From: Oncomelania hupensis
Taxonomy: Eukaryota > Mollusca > Gastropoda > Littorinimorpha > Pomatiopsidae
Length of the DNA stretch: 64,000 bases
Reading direction: 5' to 3'
Assembly: GCA_036898135.1 (NCBI GenBank)
Contig: CM072511.1
Span: 159,527,152 to 159,591,151, forward strand
Part shown: positions 26,501-41,500 of the stretch, one piece after another
Layout: each line of letters starts with the position of its first letter
Numbering within the stretch: the stretch's first letter is position 1
Notes under the pieces: generated by a model
Database searches by the model: none
The model's input: the letters and a program-made list of their open reading frames with translations, nothing else
Told to the model about the DNA's origin: nothing
Translations under genes and position numbers: made by a program

Positions 26501-29500
26501 AAAACAAACTGCGTCTGCCTCACTTTGGGTAAAAAAGGGAGACAAAAAGTGTGTGTAGAACACAGGAAGTAGGTATCTCACCTACAGAGGTGGGACTGCA
26601 GTTATTTTTAATTTATACAAAAAGCTGAACCAAACTTCCCTGCATGGGAGAATGACGTATTCATACATCCTAAACAACACCTACCCTGAGCCAGAAAGTC
26701 ATGGAGAAATATCTGCCAGTTGGGGTAGACTTTGAGGTTGCAGGTCTTGGCGTGGTCCGTCAAGATGTCTGGGATTTCAGCGTGGATTTTGATATATGCC
26801 CCTTCCTGTGGTCAAACAAAACAACCGTCAAAACAACCGTAGACCTACGCTGCTCATTTTTTACAGACCCGAGCGCAACACTATCATATGACTGTAACTC
26901 GTATCAAAGGTCATAAAAGCTTTATGTCACTTTTGTACCCAGTATACAGCAAGCAAACATGAAACTTGCAGGCCCCGGCACCAAACTTTGCAGATAAAGA
27001 TGAAAAGCGCGTGTAACTAGCCATACCTTTGTGATAACAGTGACCTCTGCTTTTTATGCACATCAAAGTTCATCACCTCCTCCAAGCGTTGACCCAGCAT
27101 GCCGTAAAAGGTAAGGTAAAGGTAACCTTTGGGTCGTTGGAACCTCCCTTTTCTCTAGCCCAGCTTAATGAGGGTGGTGCCTATCTTCTCTCTCTCGCTG
27201 CTTTATCTTCCCTGGGTGTAAACAGATCCAGCTACCCATTCACAGCTGGGTGGATAGGCGTTGTGACGGGCGCTTGTTTTAATCTTTTTTTGTGTGGTTT
27301 GGTGGTTGCCTTCCAAGCATGGTTACCCATCCAAGCACTAACCCGTCCCGACATTGCTTAACATGAACCTAGAGTGTGCCCAAACCCCTACATTACTGCG
27401 CCAGATGGCCATACATATTCCGAACTTACTCCTTCTGTGTGAGTGGCCCTGCATGGCGTATGCTGCGTATCCAATAAGATTAAAGCACATCATTGCAAAC
27501 TATATACATCAACATACCGTACCTTTTGGACTTTAACCACGACTTTTTTTCCCACAGATTAAAAAACAAAGGCTTAAACAACAGTGCAGTTTGTTTGCGG
27601 ATTTTTACGATTCCAAGAGTATCACGTCCTCGTCTATTCTTAGCTTCTCTGTAACTTATTATATCGTGTTTATTGTTCATGAAATTGTCAATGAGCTCCA
27701 TGCTAAAGTGTTAACTGTTCACTTTGTTACAGTGTTAGCTGTCCACAGTTTATAATCAATGCTGCATACACCAAAGCACTCAGATCACCCTCATCTAATC
27801 TTAGTTTCTCTGTAACTCATCACATCATGTTTATATCTGTTACAGTGTTAGCTGTCCACAGTTTAAAATCAACGCTGCATACATCGAAGCACTCAGATCA
27901 CCCCCATCTAATCTTAGCTTCTCTGTAGCTCGTCACATCATGTTTATATTGTTCATGAATTTTTCAATGAGCTCCATGTTTAAATGGTGAACTATTCACT
28001 TTGTTACAGTGTTAGCTGTCCACAGTTTTAAATCAACGTCACATACACTGAAGCATTCAGATCACCCTCGCCTATTCTTAGCTTCTCTGTAACTCAACGT
28101 ATCTACTTACTTATTTATTTCTTTACTTTTATATAGCGCTTTACCATCTTAAAAGCTGCTCAAGGCGCTGGCTGATACAGGATCTGACCCAAGCCGCCCG
28201 AGGCGCCCACTTGCAGCCTTTGGGCGCATAGTCTGACGCCCAGACCACTGAGCACAACACTGGGCGACCAGGGATGGGGAGAAGGGACCTAGTGCATGTT
28301 TGGAGTATTTGTGTGGCCGGCACTCACCCACATAGGACATGAGCATCAGGATCTTTAAAGCCCGAGTTATGGAATGCATGCGTGCGCAGTCTAGACCTTG
28401 GTTTATACTCTCATCCAAAGAAGTATGAGCGCAGTTTCTCCAGGTTTTATAGTTTTTTTTTGTTTTTTTTCCCCCCAAGTGGTCAACGGGGTTTGAACCA
28501 CTGCCTGTACAGGCAGCAATGTTACTGCCTGACATTCAAGTGCACTGCTTGTACAGGCAGCAATGTTATTGCCTGACATTCAAGTGCACTGCCTGTACAG
28601 GCAGCAATGTTATTGCCTGACATTCAAGTGCACTGCCTGTACAGGCAGCAATGTTATCGCCTGACATTCCAGTGCACTGCCTGTACAGGCAGCAATGTTA
28701 TTGCCTGACATTCCAGTGCACTGCCTGTACAGGCAGCAATGTTATCGCCTGACATTCCAGTACACTGCCTGTACAGGCAGCAATGTTATTGCCTGACATT
28801 CAAGTACACTGCCTGTACAGGCAGCAATGTTATTGCCTGACATTCCAGTGCACTGCCTGTACAGGCAGCAATTTATTGCCTGACATTCAAGTACACTGCC
28901 TGTACAGGCAGCAATGTTATTGCCTGACATTCAAGTACACTGCCTGTACAGGCAGCAATGTTATTGCCTGACATTCAAGTACACTGCCTGTACAGGCAGC
29001 AATGTTACTGCCTGACATTCAAGTACACTGCCTGTACAGGCAGCAATGTTATTGCCTGACATTCCAGTACACTGCCTGTACAGGCAGCAATGTTATTGCC
29101 TGACATTCAAGTGCACTGCCTGTACAGGCAGCAATGTTATCGCCTGACATTCCAGTGCACTGCCTGTACAGGCAGCAATGTTATTGCCTGACATTCCAGT
29201 GCACTGCCTGTACAGGCAGCAATGTTATTGCCTGACATTCAAGTACACTGCCTGTACAGGCAGCAATGTTATTGCCTGACATTCAAGTGCACTGCCTGTA
29301 CAGGCAGCAGTGTTATTGCCTGACATTCAAGTACACTGCCTACACCACTGAGCTAACCAATATGGTGTGTAGGGTTGCAACGTCTGTTTAACTCCAATAC
29401 CAAAGAAGAAAACTTCAGTGAATTCAGTGATCAGGACGATGACTACACCGAATAAATGTGATCTGCACTGTATTTTTGCTGTTTATATTTGCAGCTTTAT

Positions 29501-32500
29501 AAACCAGCGTGGCTTATTTGTGAAAAAAATTTAGGACTTGAAAAAAAAGTAGTGGGTGCTTCTTATATATTGGTGCGCTTGAGAGACCAAAATGTACAGC
29601 AATGACTGCAAGGCTGCAGAACACCTTAAGGAGAAAAAAGAAGAAGCAGAAGGAATTTTGTTCGTCAGCCAATCAACAAAATCCACCAATGGGTCAAGAT
29701 ATCAACAGACGTACAAACCTGCGCCCACTTTTTGCTCCATTTGTCACCATAGCGCTTGGCCTCTTTCTGCGCCCACTTGAAACACTTCAGATGCTCCGTA
29801 ACGTCACAGTAGGCCAGGCCACGACCGTCGAACTCTGTGTCCAGCTTGAACATCCAACGTGTCACCGCCAAGTTCTCCGTCACCAGCTGAGCCAGACACT
29901 CATGCAGCTGTGAGGGGGAGGAGGGGTTTTGGGGGTGGGAGATAAAATCAAATCATCAATCATCACAATCTTCTTTTTTCCACACCGTCATCGTCAGCAA
30001 CTGTCCAATACATGGTCTTGTTGTGCACTATCAGTTCTGCATCCCTTAATGCAGGCGCAGTAAATTAAAAACTGCATGTGTTGTAAAAAGAAATTGGCAT
30101 CACAAGTAAAAAGAATACGTATATTACAAATACCGCAGTTAGTGCAAACCTTGGCATTGCTGCAAATATAAACCTCCACTCATTTATGAACGATGCTGGC
30201 AATATTGTTGTAGTGTTATGAGCTAACGTTTCTCTGTCAAAACAATCTCCTTATCCCTCCAATTCAAAGGTCTGAGCCCTTTAATACTTCTGGAACAACT
30301 GCAGTTTGCAACTGCTTTTATCAGTTTTGATGAATACTAGTGCATATAATCTAAAAATATTATCTCAAAGTCCGACTTCCCATAGTCCCGACCAATGTAA
30401 AGTGGGACCACTGCTGTACCTCAGTGACAGAGTGCTTGCCTGGCACACCAATGACCCAGGTTCGGTTGTCATGGAGGTGAGGAAAGAGGGGAGAGGAGGA
30501 GGGGGGGGAGGGCGACAGGGAAACAAATGTGGCCATATTTCACTGCTTATCTTAGCAGTATGATTGGTGTGGTGGTTCAGTGTTGATTTAGGTCCCTACA
30601 CCCTCTTCCCTGTGATAGTTATCCCTGTCTACCAATTCGCCAATGGTGGGTATGACCGTTTAAACTTCAAAGTTCATTCAATTTAATTTGAATCCAGATT
30701 TATGGGAGTGCCGACATTTTAATAAGAGCTCGTACTGCTTGCATTACACCATCTCAAATTTCCTCCTGCGCGCATACACAATTTTTGTCCCCTAGCCGCT
30801 GGACTTGTATAGCAATAAATAACTAAGGACCTAGCAATAAAAAACTAAGTACCTAGCAATAAATAACTAAGTACCTAGCAATAAATAACTAAGTACCTAG
30901 CAATAAATAACTAAGTACCTAGCAATAAATAACTAAGTACCTAGCAATAAATAACTAAGTACCTAGGGGTTTCTCTGAGTACTCCACCTTCCTCCCTCCC
31001 TTCAATAATGGCATTGGATGCCGTCAATCTAAATTTCAAAATAAAAATTGATTCCTATTCCGCCTTCTTTAATGGCGGCCTCTTCACATCACCGCTCTTT
31101 GAGTTCGAGGGGGAAAAAAAAAAGGACGCGATAGCACCCTGTCTTATTCTCCTTCTTATTATTTTACCTGTCCCAGGCTGTAGACGTCGTACTCGCTGGG
31201 TGGGATCTCGATGCCGGCAGATGCGAAGATACGCTTGCAGCCGGACTTGGTGCTGTACAGCTGAGCCAGCTCTGGCTCCGGACACAGGATGGGTACGTTG
31301 AGAGCGTCTGCCACGGCCAGGTCATCCTTGTGGGGGATCCCTGTCACCATGTACGCCTCCCGACCACAGATGAGGTTGGAGATCCGCTTCAGCGTGCGGG
31401 GGGAATACTTGAGGATGGTGGACAGACACATTCTGTGATTCTGCAGAGGACAAATGCAGCACATACATTAAAACAGTGGCACAGGGGACATACAGACAGT
31501 CAGTCTTTTTTCCCCTTCTCTCCTGTGTCACCTCACTGGCATGTTAAAGAATGCAGTAATTTGTTTCAACAGTACAGGTTATTGATTTGAATGATACAAT
31601 GGCTTAATCGACTGAAATTAACTCTTTGCCTGCCACTCGACGATATATCGTCGATCTGAGCCGCCATGTTTGTGCCAATCGACGATATATCGTCGATTTC
31701 AGTATTCCGTTTCGTTCCGGTTTTTTGCGCAGTCCAATCCAAGTTTTATTTTAACCAAAGAGAGATAACTCTTTCTACTTTCGTTCTCGATCGACATGCG
31801 CGTGGTTTCTTCAAATTGATTCGTTTTTAGAGTGTTTTTTGTGCATTTTACTAAGCATTGTGATGGGCAGAATCGACAGTGTGTCAAACTCTGCTAATAA
31901 TCAATATAATTTCAAACTGTAAAGTGTATTTTGATCCTAAATAAATTTTCTTTCTGGTGTGTGAAGCTGATTCAGTGATTGGAATTATTCCTCCAGATTT
32001 TTTTTATCACTGTGGTATGTAGAAATATTTTTTTTTTATTTTATCATTTCAAAAAGATCAACATGCTTTCAAAACACATATTTCAATAACATAATCAAAT
32101 TAACATTTTTGTGGGTTTTTTTCTTATTCTTCACTCTTTTACCTTTAATTTGATATGAAATATGTCTATTTAACAACTATTATTGAAAGAACAGTAGCTT
32201 AAATGCCTAAGGTACTGAACTTTCTTTCTGGTGCCAGAGAAATGTTTGGCACAAACGTGGAAACATGCCTGGCAGGCAAAGAGTTAAAGCTCATAGAGAA
32301 ATCCAAGCACATAAATAGTTTTCAAAAGTTCACCTGCCAAACTTTGCATCTGTCTTTGGTCGTTTGTGTACAGTTTTTGTCTTTGGTCATTACTTCAAGA
32401 ATCAGCAGTAACCTTTTCACTCGTCTATGTTATTTCAAGAACCAGGACTATAAACAACTGCTCCATGTGGGTGCCGGGGGTTTCAGTAAAAATAGTTTAC

Positions 32501-35500
32501 CCACTTTCTGGAAATATAGCGCTTTAAATTCCCACTGTCGCCATCTTTCTCCTTTGTTCTTTCTCATTCCTACTCTTTTTTTATCACTCTACCATCTTCT
32601 TTGCTAGACCACTGACCTTACATTTTTCTTTAAAACTTTCCTAAAACTCCTCATTTGTGTATGGGGTCTGTTGGGTCAGCTTGGGGATATTGGACGCTTT
32701 CTGCCAAATGGTCACTAGGGCTTCCTATGGTTTTATTATTTAGCAATGCAGATATTTTATATGTATGTGCTTTGTTAATATTTTATCCTATCCTATCCTG
32801 TAATTCTGAGGTCGTTGGGGCACCACAGATGATCGTTTAACCAGCGTACTCCATTTTTCTCTGTCCTCAGCAACCCTCATGGTTTCACTCAGTGTCAAGC
32901 CAGTCCATTCTCGAATGGTGTCCTCCCATCTCTTTTTCGGTCTCTTCTACCTCCTTGCACTGTGCCTTGCAGGATGGTCTTGAAAGGCCTGATGCTCTGG
33001 TGACGTGGCCATACCATGGGAGTTTCAGTTTCTTCACCATTGTGAGCTGGTCATCGTGTTGTCCAATGGCTTGTGTGATGGTCTGTCGGACTTCGTTGTC
33101 GATAATGTGCTAGGCATAGGAAATGCCCAGAAGTCTTCTGTAGCATCTCATCTCCATGCTTTGTATTCTTCATTGTAGATCTGCTGTGAGGGTCCATCTT
33201 ACTCAAGCATATAGGAAGATGGAGATATTTTATAATAATTATATTCTATTTTGTTTTTTTGAATGCGGTTCAATAAATTAGAGTACAACCTCAGCTTCTC
33301 CTGCAGGGGATGTCTTTATTGTAAAGTGTCCGGCTGGTGGAATAGCTTCAGTGTTACCATTAGGGTTGCTTCAGCAGATCTTTTATATGGATCTGGGGTG
33401 AGCCCTCTTTTAACCAAGTTGTGGTCCTGATTTGGCTCTTTGCAGTCCGCTGGACCTTACAAATAATAATTAACTAACCAACTATAAACAATTTTTCCAT
33501 CATGAACTCTTGGACAAATACATTTCTTATGTATTATGTCTTGTATCATATGATTTGAGATCATTTTATAGATGTACATAACATTTATTACCAAAATAAA
33601 AAGTCAAATAAACATACAGAGATTTAGGAGATGTTAAACGGTGGAGAGGAAGTGGGGAGAGACACAGAGACAGACAGAGAGAGAGAAACAGAGAGAGAGA
33701 CAGACAGAGACAGAGAGATAGAGGCAGAGAAAAAATTTGAAAGAAGAATCAACAGATTCACAAATTCTGCTAGTGTCCTCATAAAATACAAAGGGCTTTG
33801 GAGAAAAGAGAAAGAAAGAGAGAGAGAGAGAGACAAAAAAAAAAGAACATGACAAAACGTACAGGAAAACTTTTGATGGCTTCCGGCACCAGGACTTTGT
33901 ATCTGTCAGACATGTCACACTGGTCCTCCACCTCTCCTGAGGACACGGCAGAGGACAGACCCAGCAGTTTGGTGTAGTACTGCAGAGTTTCGTCACTCAG
34001 GGGCACAGGCGACACATAGATCACATCAACATTGGGATCTGCCCACAACACAAAGCTGTTAACTAACTACAGAGCACATCACACACAGCCTGTTACAACA
34101 GCCCATTTATAATTACAAAGGGTGGTTGAAAAGTAACTCCCTATTGAACATTGCCTATAACTAATACTGAAACCAAATGTACTGTGATCCTTACAATGGT
34201 AGAAAGTTATTGCTGGTCTCAGATTTTATCTCACAGTGAGGGAGCAGGCCATTTTGGTCCATTACTTGACACTTGTCTTACGTCTTCTAATGTCAGCTGA
34301 GCTCACTCATGCAGGGTCGGGCAACAAGCCATTGTGGGCTGCTGTCATCATGGGGAGATGAAATCACAAATCAGCAATCAAATTCTACCGCTGGAAGGAT
34401 CATCAGACATTTTGCTTCATGCAAATGAGGAGAGCAACTCTCGCTGGCCCACACGATATCATTGAAGGTCACAGAATTTGCTATGGATGGGCAGTTACGT
34501 CTGGAGCCAGTGGACCAAACAGTCAACTAACAACATTAAATGATCAACCGGTACCTTGAATGTCGCACAGCCTGGCCATCTGCGTGTTCTGCCGCATGCT
34601 AAAGTCGTGGATACTGTTACGGATTTTCTGACTCAGGCCAAGCGACGGCACGTGGATGATCACACGCTTGTTGCCCTTCACCCGGTCCCAGGTTGACGAA
34701 AGTTTCTGTGCAGGGAAATCAAAATGTGTATCACTGATTGCATAACACTATGTAACATGAACATTACATTACATTACATGATTATTGCTTTAGGTCCAGC
34801 AGACTCTTCCGAGCCAAATCAGGACCGGACAACCCCTGATCTGCATAAAAGATCTGCTGAAACAACCCTAGTGGTAAAACTGAAAGCTCTCCACCAGCCA
34901 GTCACTTTACAATAAAGACATCCCACGCAGGGGACGCTGAGGCTGTACTCTGATTTATCGAACCCCCGTTTACAAAAACAAAATAGAATACAAACATCAT
35001 TATAAATTATCAACAAAACACATACATATAAAATGCCTACATTGCTAAATAATAACATCATAGGAAGCCATAGTGACCACCTGGCAGAAAGCGTCCAATA
35101 TTCCCAAGCTGATCCAACAGACCTCATACACAAATAAGGAGTCTTGTCCCAGAAGAGTTTTCAAGAAAAAAGGTAGGTGACTGGTCTAGCAAAGAAGAAG
35201 ATAGTATAGCAGATTGATAGAATAGAGCAGGAATGAGAAAGAGCAAATGAGAAAGACAGCGATAGTGGGAATTTAAAGCACTAAGGTGGCGAGATAGCTC
35301 AGTGGACAGTGATCCGGTTTCCTAGGCCGCAGAGGACAAACTTATGTGACTTAAGGACGAGACTTTCAGGTCACTGAGGGTTTTCTCTGGGTACTCTAAT
35401 TTCCTCCCTCCCTTCAAGAATGGCACTGGAGGCAGCCTGTCTAAAATTTCAAAATAAAAGTTTGATTTCTATCAGTTTTCTAATAGCGACTTGCCTTTAC

Positions 35501-38500
35501 ACCACATGTTTGAGTGATGAATGTGTTTGTTGTGTATGTAGGAGTGTTTGTAACATGTGGGCATATATGTTGGTTACAGATCGCCGCGCTTTGAGTCTGA
35601 TTTAGGAATAAGGCGTGTATAGCATCCAGTATTATTATTTTTATTATTATTATGACTAGGACTGCATCACATCACTTACTTCATTACACAGATTAGATCA
35701 ACCAACACTAAACAAAAGACATATAGACAGGAGATAACCCTGTCTAAGTTTGAACCCAGAACTGTCCTTACTCTAGCTCTCTGTTTGAAGTTCTCCAGTT
35801 GTTTGGCGCGAGTGTTGGCCAGTTGCTTTCTCATCTTGGCCATCTTGATGTGCATGATCCAGGATATGGCGATCACGCCGGCGGCCCATTTCAGACGCCT
35901 GTACTCCAGGTACAGCGAGCGGTCTCGGAAGCGTCGCCACGATGACTGGATCTTGGTGGCGGCCACCTGACTGCCTTTAGGTCCCAGGAACCTACGGCCC
36001 TGAAACCAGGACAAAAAAGAACATTCAGAAGCGTGTTGGTTAAGGAATGGACAGATCTGAACAGGCCAGCCATCCTGTCCATGGCTACCAACAGGATGCA
36101 ATGGAGGAGGATGTCTACTTCTTCTGCCCTCATTTCTCCCACTCCCCCTTCCACACACACACACACACACACCCACACCCACACCATCCCCTTGATGATT
36201 AGGAAAGTGGAAGGAATGAGGTGAGAGAAGGAGGTGTCTTTTAAACCTAAACAAACAATCCAGGGCAGCCACACAGAAACTACCGTCTGCTTCCTGACTC
36301 TTTAACCAAGCATTGAAGAGGTTTATGTCCAAATTTTAAAGCAATTTGCCCTCTACAAGACAAGGACTTCCTGAAGACCTACCAGTTCAGTTCTTACGTA
36401 AGGTGATGCAGACTCGGTTCTCAGTAAAGAACCCCCCACTGGAATCTTGTCCTGTGTCCTCCCACACTTTTATACAGACGTTTAACTTATTTCCCCTCCA
36501 ATCATATTTGACGGGATCATGAAGTCATGTAAACTCACAGCACACGGGGCATCTACAGCCTGGCCTAGCTCTATGTTTCACTAAACAAGCGACCATGAGG
36601 CAAGCTGAGTTTCAGGGGTCTATCAAGCATAGGCTGTGCTTAGATGTATTCCTCAACAACCTGTGATACCTGGCTTGGGGTCAGCATCGCCTTTGGACCA
36701 GGCAGCTGAGCACTGACTACCTCTATAAGCAAGTAGCCTTCAAACGCAGCCATTTAGCGACAAACGGTCTATTGGCAATGGCTTTTAAAAGAAAAGAACG
36801 AAGATTATTTGTTTATGGGTCTCTGGAGTGGAACTCCCAAAGGCACTCAAAGCCACTCACCGGTCTGTTGATGATGGCCTCCACATCCTCTCGGTTGACG
36901 ATGACTGACAACAGCTCTGGCAGACCCGGCGCCTTCTCCAGCTCAAACTCCACAGACAGATCTGCTAATCTGCACACACATACACACACACACACAAGCA
37001 CGCTCATATTGCAAGTCAATTCAACAAATTTTAGTAAGAATAAAGAAACTACAACAAAATCTGTATGCCTGAGTTTAAAAAAAAACACCAATGTGTGCTT
37101 GACAAGTACAAAAACCACACAACATGTATGTACAATTCAAACCTTTCTTCAATTGAGCAAGATCAAGACAGCAAGAAAAGTTTAACAGGGATGTCATAAA
37201 TATTCTTAACCCTTAACCTAATATGATTACCTAAATTCCTTATGGAAAGAAATTATTCTCTGTTCCTATCCTATCCTATCCTATCCCGTAACTCAGAAGT
37301 CGTAGGGGCACCACAGATGATCGTTTAACCAGCGTACCCCATCTTTAACGGATTCTCTGTTTATTTATTTAAAAACAGTGCTTAACGGACTTTAAAAAAC
37401 TAAAATCCATGCTCAGGGCTGGTCATCTTCATCAAATGTGGTGTTGAAAAGAAGCCATTCGTTTCTGGTACGGTAAAAGGGAAACAACCTCAATCAATAG
37501 AACCACACGAATATTATAGCGCAACTTTTGTCATGACAACCAGCTTGAAAGATTAAAAGAAAGTACCTGTCGCCATGTATGAAGGCCACTGGAACAGCAA
37601 AACTGCTCAACATTCTCTCCAGGTGACCCAACATGGTCACGATGCTGAAATGGAAAAAAAAAAACAACAACAAATATTTTGATGAAAAGAAGAAGAACAA
37701 CAACAAGAAACAACAATGCAACAATCATAATTATTTGTACATTTAAATGTCAAACTACAGCTCACTGAACAGAGTAGGCCCTGACAGTGAACGTTTTAAC
37801 CATCAATTCTTTTAAGTTGGCACACTTTCCACCCCATCACTAGACAACACTCATGAAAAAAAAGACAAGGAAGAAAAAAAACAAAACAGAGGTAGAAGGA
37901 CGTACAGGGGTGAAGGAGGAGGAGGAGGAAAATTAACAAAGCAGAAGAGAAATCTCCAGAAAATCCCCAAGATGTTTGAACGTCAGGAACTCATCCTGTG
38001 TATCGCGCATTGCCATAGCAAATAAGTAAATAAATAATTAAACTAGCAACGAGCCAATCAACCAACCAACCAACCAACCAAATAAATAAATAAATAAACA
38101 AATAAATAATGCTACCTTCCCCATGTTAGGCAGTAGTGCTGTTTAAAGGCCAAGAACTCAGACTGTGTGTCTCGAACTTTCCCATGCTGTATGGCGAAAC
38201 GATGGCTCAAAGATTTGAAGTCACCGCTGGCTGGGGTGGTGGGCGGGGGCTGCTTGACAAAATACCATTTATACATTGTTCAAAAACAGGAAATGAATCT
38301 GGAGTCTTTTTACTGTAAAATACACCACACATAAAAAACAACAACTGACATTGAATAAAAACCCACACAACTAGAATACATGCAAGTCCTTTTCTATTTG
38401 TTGGTTTGTTCACTGTATTATTATTTTAGGCATGCATTTATTTCTTTATTTCAGTATTTAGTTGTCTTTATGTTTAGCTGCACTTCACTATATTATAAAT

Positions 38501-41500
38501 CAAAATACATGAAAAATATCAAAGCAATAATTTGAATAAACTCATTAAAAATTGAAATAAAACCCAATCAAAAACTAGTAACCTATTGCTGTACCAATGA
38601 ATAATTCAGATTTCTCAATTGCAATTCAGATTTATGAATTAATAAAATTAATTCATTTTCTCTTTACAAAATTAAAAACCTTCAAAATATGATGAAATAT
38701 GAACAGCTCTTGCTTTTACATTAGCCTCCCATCTCACGTTGACCAAAATGATCGTAATAGGTAAAAATTCCTAATGAAAAATTCCTAATTTTCTTGGATT
38801 GTTACACAAACATCTAAGTTATCACTAATGAACACTGAACGATATACACAGTCAAATAACAAAAATAAAATACATAGAGCACATCCACCAGGAGCTGAGA
38901 TCAAATTGAAAACAAATAAAGACAGAACTAAAACTTAAAAAAGAAGAAGATTGATTGATTGATTGATTGATTGTTGCTTTAGGTCCAGCGGACTCTTCCG
39001 AGCCAAATCAGGACCGGACAACCCCCGATCAACATAAAAGATCTGCTGAAACAACCCTAGTGGGAAAATTGAATGCCCTCCACCGGCCAGTCATTTTACA
39101 ATAAAGACATCCCACGCAGGGGACGGCTGAGGCTTTACCCCAACTACTCGAACCCCCGGTTACAAAACCAAAATAGAATACAAACATTATTATAACAAAA
39201 CATATACATATAAAATGCCTATATTGCTAAATAATAACATCATAGGAAGCCCTAGTGACCACCCGGCAGAAAGCGTCCAACACTCCCAAGCTGATCCAAC
39301 AGACCTCATACACAAACAAGGAGTCTTGTCCAGGAAGAGTTTTCAAGAAAAAAGGTAGGCCACTGATCCAGCGAAGAAGAAGATAGTATAGCAGAGTGAG
39401 AGGACAGAGCAGGAATGGGAAAGAGTAAATGAGGAAGACAGCGACAGTGGGAATTTAAAGCACTAAATTTCCATAAAGTGGGGATACTATTTATACTGAA
39501 AGACAAAGAACAAAAAGAAGAACAAGAAGAAAGACCATGGAAGCCCACATCAGCCATTGTTGATATGGCAGGCTAGCTGGAAATAACCATCCAAAAGGAG
39601 ATGGGGAAGGGACCAAACTCAACACTGAACCATCAGAGCAGCTGTACTGCTACGATGGACAGTGTACAATGACCACTTTCAACATGCCCACTGCACGTTT
39701 CAAACTTGGGTAATCAGTGTGTAAAATCAATGCCCTACCGGTACCACAGAGCTTGAGCTACGATGGTGAGACAAGCAGAAGAAGAACAACAACTACAACA
39801 ACAACCACAATAACAACACCACCACCACCACCATCACCAACAGCAACAAGAACAACAACAACAAGAGGAAGAACAAAAACAAGGACAAGAAGGAGAAAAA
39901 CTACAAAATGAAACACAGTAGGAGTGGAGCAAACTTTTGTGTTTTTTTGAAAATACTGGAGAAGATAATTATGCGATAACAGTTGTACAATGTGTGACAC
40001 AAATGTCAGATTAATTGAACAACTGAACTAAAATAAAGCTATATGAACATCAGTGCTTGTTTTGAAAATACTGGAGAAGATAATTATGCAATAACAGTTG
40101 TACAATGTGTGACAAAAATGATTAATTGAACAACTGAACTAAAATAAAGCTATATGAACATCAGTGCAATTAAATAAAATCATGCCACTACCACATACAC
40201 TATTTTCTTTCTTCTTTTTTTTTTTACTGAGTGCAGAATGCCTCTACAGGAAATGGGTATACTTTGTGCACATATACATATAAAAAGAAAAATATATAAT
40301 AATGTAAAAGAAAGAATTAAATATCGGTTGAAATGAAAAGAAGAAGAAAAAGAGAGAGTGTTTTTTTCAACTGAATATCAATGCCCATGCATGCAGTACA
40401 GTTTAAAGTGTGCAGGTGGTTGAAAGGTAAATCCCTATTAAAAATAGCTGATCACTTTTGTAAACAGTGCTGCATTTCCATCAAACAAAATGTATCGTGA
40501 TCCTTTACAGTAGTGCAATTGAACTGCTGCACTCTGATTTCAGCTCACTGTGATAAGAGCAGCAGCCAATGATGGCCCTTTACCTGACACTTGGTCTTAT
40601 GTCGTCTTATGGCAACGAAGAATACAAAGCATGGAGATGAGGTGCAACAGAAGACTTCTGGGCATTTCCTTTACCCAGCACATCACCAATACTGAAGACC
40701 GACAGACCATCACAAAAGCCATTGGACAACACAATGACATGCTCACAGTGTTGAAGAAACGGAAACTCCGACGGTATGGCCACGTCACCATGCAGGGCAA
40801 TAGGTCTTGCAAAGACCATCCTGCAAGGCACGGTGCTAGGAAGCAGAAGAAGGGGTAGACCGAAAAAGAGGTGGGAGGACAACATTCGAGAATGGACTGG
40901 CTTGACACTGATCAAAGCCATCAGGGTTGCTGAGGACAGAGAAAGATGGAGTACGCTGATTAAACGATCATCAGTGATGCCCCAAAGACCTTCAAGTTAC
41001 AGGACAGGATAGGATAGCTGAGCATGACACAGTGTTAGGGGAAGAGCCCTTATGGCTGTGCACCCATTACTGCGAGATGAAACCAAAGAGCGGCATTTAA
41101 ATGTTACCACTGTAAAGGGATCCACGCTACGTTCTGTTTCCTGCTCATGCAGTACTATCTACATAACGTTGTCAGCCATTGTCAATAAGGAGCTACTTTT
41201 CAACCACCCTGTAGGCGAGTAGCTGCTGGGACAACCTGAAACAGCTCAAAGCATGTGAAAGGCACTTTCCTTACAAAGTCAGGTGTCGTTTTCACAGGTA
41301 GAGGTTGACAGGTAGTCAACATTGTGTCACGATCACATACACTTTATCAAAGGCATGGATAGAAATTATTCAGTAAATAATGACATGGGGAGTGCAAGCA
41401 GTTGGCTCAGTGGTATACACAGTGAACTCAAATGTCAGGTGGTAACATTGCAGCCTATACAGTCAGGGGTTCAAACCCTGTTGAGGGCCTAGCGTTAAAT

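Noticed and set aside
27060..27110. Extra IQCH exon (minus strand reading [13 protein letters not shown])
   Set aside because: No AG acceptor precedes it, it abuts the 5S-SINE tail, and exons 16 and 17 already join in phase.
28499..29340. CRISPR-like array of palindromic repeats
   Set aside because: Units are fully tandem with no unique spacers, and the host is a eukaryote; it is a minisatellite inside a SINE.
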